The position numbers were made by a program, and so were the translations under genes. From Phlebotomus papatasi (taxonomy: Eukaryota > Arthropoda > Insecta > Diptera > Psychodidae): 64,000 nucleotides of DNA. Below the pieces are notes generated by a model. That model saw nothing but the letters and a program-made list of their open reading frames with translations, made no database searches and was not told where the DNA came from. Below are positions 61,511-64,000 of the stretch, in pieces. The DNA lies in NCBI RefSeq assembly GCF_024763615.1, contig NC_077224.1, positions 87,802,712 through 87,866,711 on the forward strand. The letters run 5' to 3'. Each line of letters starts with the position of its first letter. Within the stretch, counting starts at the first letter, position 1.

Positions 61511-62380
61511 TAATGGCCCCTACACACTAAAAAAAAATTACGTCCATATTAAAGCAAATTTACCTACGCTAGTGTAATGGCCTCTACATACTAGAGAAAT
61601 TTATGTCCATATTGAAGCATATTTCTTACCCTGGTGTAGGAAAACTCTTCAATATGGACATAATTTTCTCTAGTCTGTAGAGCATGGCAAATTTCATGAA
61701 ATTTCACGTTTTTCCGCCTATTGTAGATGGAGACTACAGTGAAATTTCATGAAATTTGCCATCTATATGTAGAGGCCATAATACGTTCAGAAATTTATTA
61801 AAGGGATAATTAAATATTGCATAATTGGAAAGAATAAATATGAGAGTACAATTTATTTAAATAATTTACTGTACATTATGGCCCCTAAACTCTACAAAAA
61901 ATTATATCCATATTAAAGAAAGTTCCCTACACTTGCGTAGGAAAAGCTCTTCAACACGGACATAAATTTCTCAAATGTGTAGAGAACATTAGATAAATGT
62001 ATTTCAATAATATTACAATCTTGTATTACTTTATCGAACTTTATGTTAATATTTTTCAACGTCTTTTGAGAATATAAGGGGTTTTTGTAACAATAATGCA
62101 ATATTTATTGTAATACTGACATAAATTTATGACGATTTTTATCATAACCCTAATTTAGATAGACTTTATTCAAAATTCTCAATTTATGTCAATATTTTTC
62201 AATAGATTGTTGCAGAGTTGAAGCCGTTGAAGTGATCTGTATCATGGTCTCTACACACTTTTATAAATTTCCGTCAATATTTGAAATATTGACAATATTT
62301 TGACAGTGGTTCTATGGTCTCTACACACTAAAGAAATTTATGTCCATATTTGGCATTATTGAAAAAAAATGGCAATTTTT
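61511..62380. mobile_element. Cluster of fold-back elements, GGCCTCTACACAC family
   Basis: Units at about 61511-61576 (left arm only), 61577-61683, 61672-61780 and 61877-61990, and remnants at 62245-62380. The first two share TTATGTCCATATTGAAG arms; the third has different arms (TGGCAAATTTCATGAAATTT) but the same AGAGGCCATA terminus. The 61577 unit appears to interrupt the 61511 unit. Confidence 0.7.
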
Positions 62381-64000
62381 CCTGCACTCCCTATAGCCAA
62401 AGGCCTTGGAAATTGCACTGTATTTTGAGCAGTCTTTTCTGCCATGTCCGCAGATTTTACCCCTAAAAAGCCGCATGCAGTTCCCTGGATATTACCGCTC
62501 AAAATCCGTGAAGATTTCCGAGGAGGAATTTGACGCTAAATTTCTACCTAGTGTTCTTTGAATGTTTGCGGAATTCTGTATAGGACCGTTTAATAAGAAA
62601 TTCCCGAGAGTTTCCATGGACTTTTGCGACGAATATATCCACGACTTTTCCTGTGGATTATTAGCGGTATTAGCGGCAGTCAGCCCTTTAAAAAATCGGA
62701 AAAATTCTGTTTATTTTCACGAAATTCTCCGCGGAATTTTCATTGTAACTGCCTTAAAGTTCTATGGTTAAACATTAATTAAAAATCGTATGGAATTTTT
62801 ATAGAAAATTTTTACATAAAAAACATGATAATAGATATTAACATAATGGAAGACCAGTGACAATTAGCAACTCGAAACTTAAAGAGTATTTATCTATCAG
62901 ACAAATACTCAGTTGTTCTACTTTTGAGGTTGAAACATTGCTACGATATCGTACATTTGAGTATGTCTAGCTCGCAAGAATTATATCGTTAGGGCAAAAA
63001 ACAAGTGCGGAATTTTAGCGTGTAGTTCCATGGAGTCTTGGCCGGAAAGATATCGGAAAATGTACTTGAAACGCTAAACAAAAATTCGAACAATTATACA
63101 CAGTACTCTCCTTGAAAGTTCGAGCAACAAAAGGAACAAAACGCCTTGTAAAAGAAGCATCTGCTGAAGTGAACTTTTCTATCCTCTTCAAATATCAAGA
63201 AAAGTAACCAAAAAGTGACAAAAAATGCCAAACTTTAGACATTTTCCAAGTTTTCTTGATATTATCCCCATGAGAAAAACAACTGCTTAAAGAATAGCGA
63301 AAGAAATTGTTGTGCTTTGCAGCTATTTCCTCAAACTAATATCACTACATGTTGTTCCTAAACTCCCTCCCAAAAAATGACTTTATCACCCAATTTTTCT
63401 CGTGACAATCTTCTCAAGATTTTCCGGTGTCGGAGAAAATTGCAAATTTACTCTTGACTCTTGAACTCATTCAATTTTCTCATCGTTATATGGCTGAGAC
63501 ATCAAAAGGAAGTACACCGTAAATTAATCATTTTGTTTAATTAACTAACATCACACCCTATGTAACCCATCTTCATTGCTATTGTCAGTGGAAGTGAATT
63601 TGATAAATGGATGCAACAATTTGTCAATAATGATTCTGAGAAATTTTCCAATGCAGATATACTGAGACGGAAATGAGAAATGGAGAAAGAGAGAGTAAAA
63701 GAGGTAAAAGACCAACTACATTTTAACCCATGTCAATTTTACATACGTTTCCTTCCATATATATAATAATGGAAAATCCTCCAAATGGGACAAGTCATTT
63801 CGAATACTCAAGAGTCCTTTGAACTAGCCACGGGGATTCGCCCTGTTTCGCTTTTGAGATGAAAGGATTCTAGATAAAAGATTAAGATAGAACTTTTGAA
63901 TAATTTCAACTTAAAAGCGAATCAGCAATTTCGAGAGATCCTTTCGATTCTTCGAAACTCAATCGATCATCTCAAAAAGACTTCGAAGTGTTGTGGCCTC
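62381..64000. other. Right end of window, no gene recognised
   Basis: No transporter exon or other coding segment could be identified. The last bases (TTGTGGCCTC) resemble the start of another GGCCTCTACACA fold-back, but the sequence stops there. Confidence 0.4.

Overview
The window looks like AT-rich nuclear DNA of an insect, most likely a dipteran. It has spliced genes with GT-AG introns, an insect-style kainate receptor, and dense small non-autonomous repeats. The nematoceran or sand-fly flavour is a guess; the genus cannot be read from the sequence. No prokaryotic, organellar or viral gene was seen.

Left third (about 1.4-18.2 kb, + strand): one complete ionotropic glutamate receptor gene of kainate type. 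I rebuilt it as 11 coding exons that join in frame to 895 residues: signal peptide, amino-terminal domain, S1, M1, pore loop, M3, S2, M4 and cytoplasmic tail. Its introns are full of repeats: a ~287-bp tandem family in intron 2, a TGTCA-rich stretch in intron 3, a ~153-bp array with a conserved 17-bp core in intron 8, and a 143-bp satellite in intron 9. The 143-bp satellite reappears just downstream of the gene.

Middle (about 18.4-33.6 kb): roughly 15 kb without a recognisable gene. It holds satellite DNA, inverted minisatellites, MITE copies, a probable non-LTR retrotransposon tail and a 1.4-kb terminal-inverted-repeat element with another MITE nested inside.

Right half (33.6-64 kb, + strand): two separate 5' ends of SLC16-type monocarboxylate transporters. 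One is a single exon at 33.6-34.0 kb. The other is a pair of exons at 55.1 and 57.7 kb. Each encodes a diverged N-terminus and first membrane segment, and each ends in the same splice phase at the matching protein position. No later transporter exon is visible between or after them. The simplest reading is that they are alternative first exons of one gene whose shared body lies beyond 64 kb. Two unrelated transporter genes remain possible. Between them lie a candidate promoter (45.3 kb), four CTCF-like AGATGGCRC motifs (49.2-51.6 kb), more nucleosome-length tandem arrays, two tRNA-derived SINE copies, and many MITEs. The last 6 kb is a cluster of short fold-back elements sharing a GGCCTCTACACA terminus.

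No new enzyme or defence system was found. The most unusual features are the several unrelated tandem families with unit lengths near 140-155 bp (or twice that), and the split transporter 5' ends.
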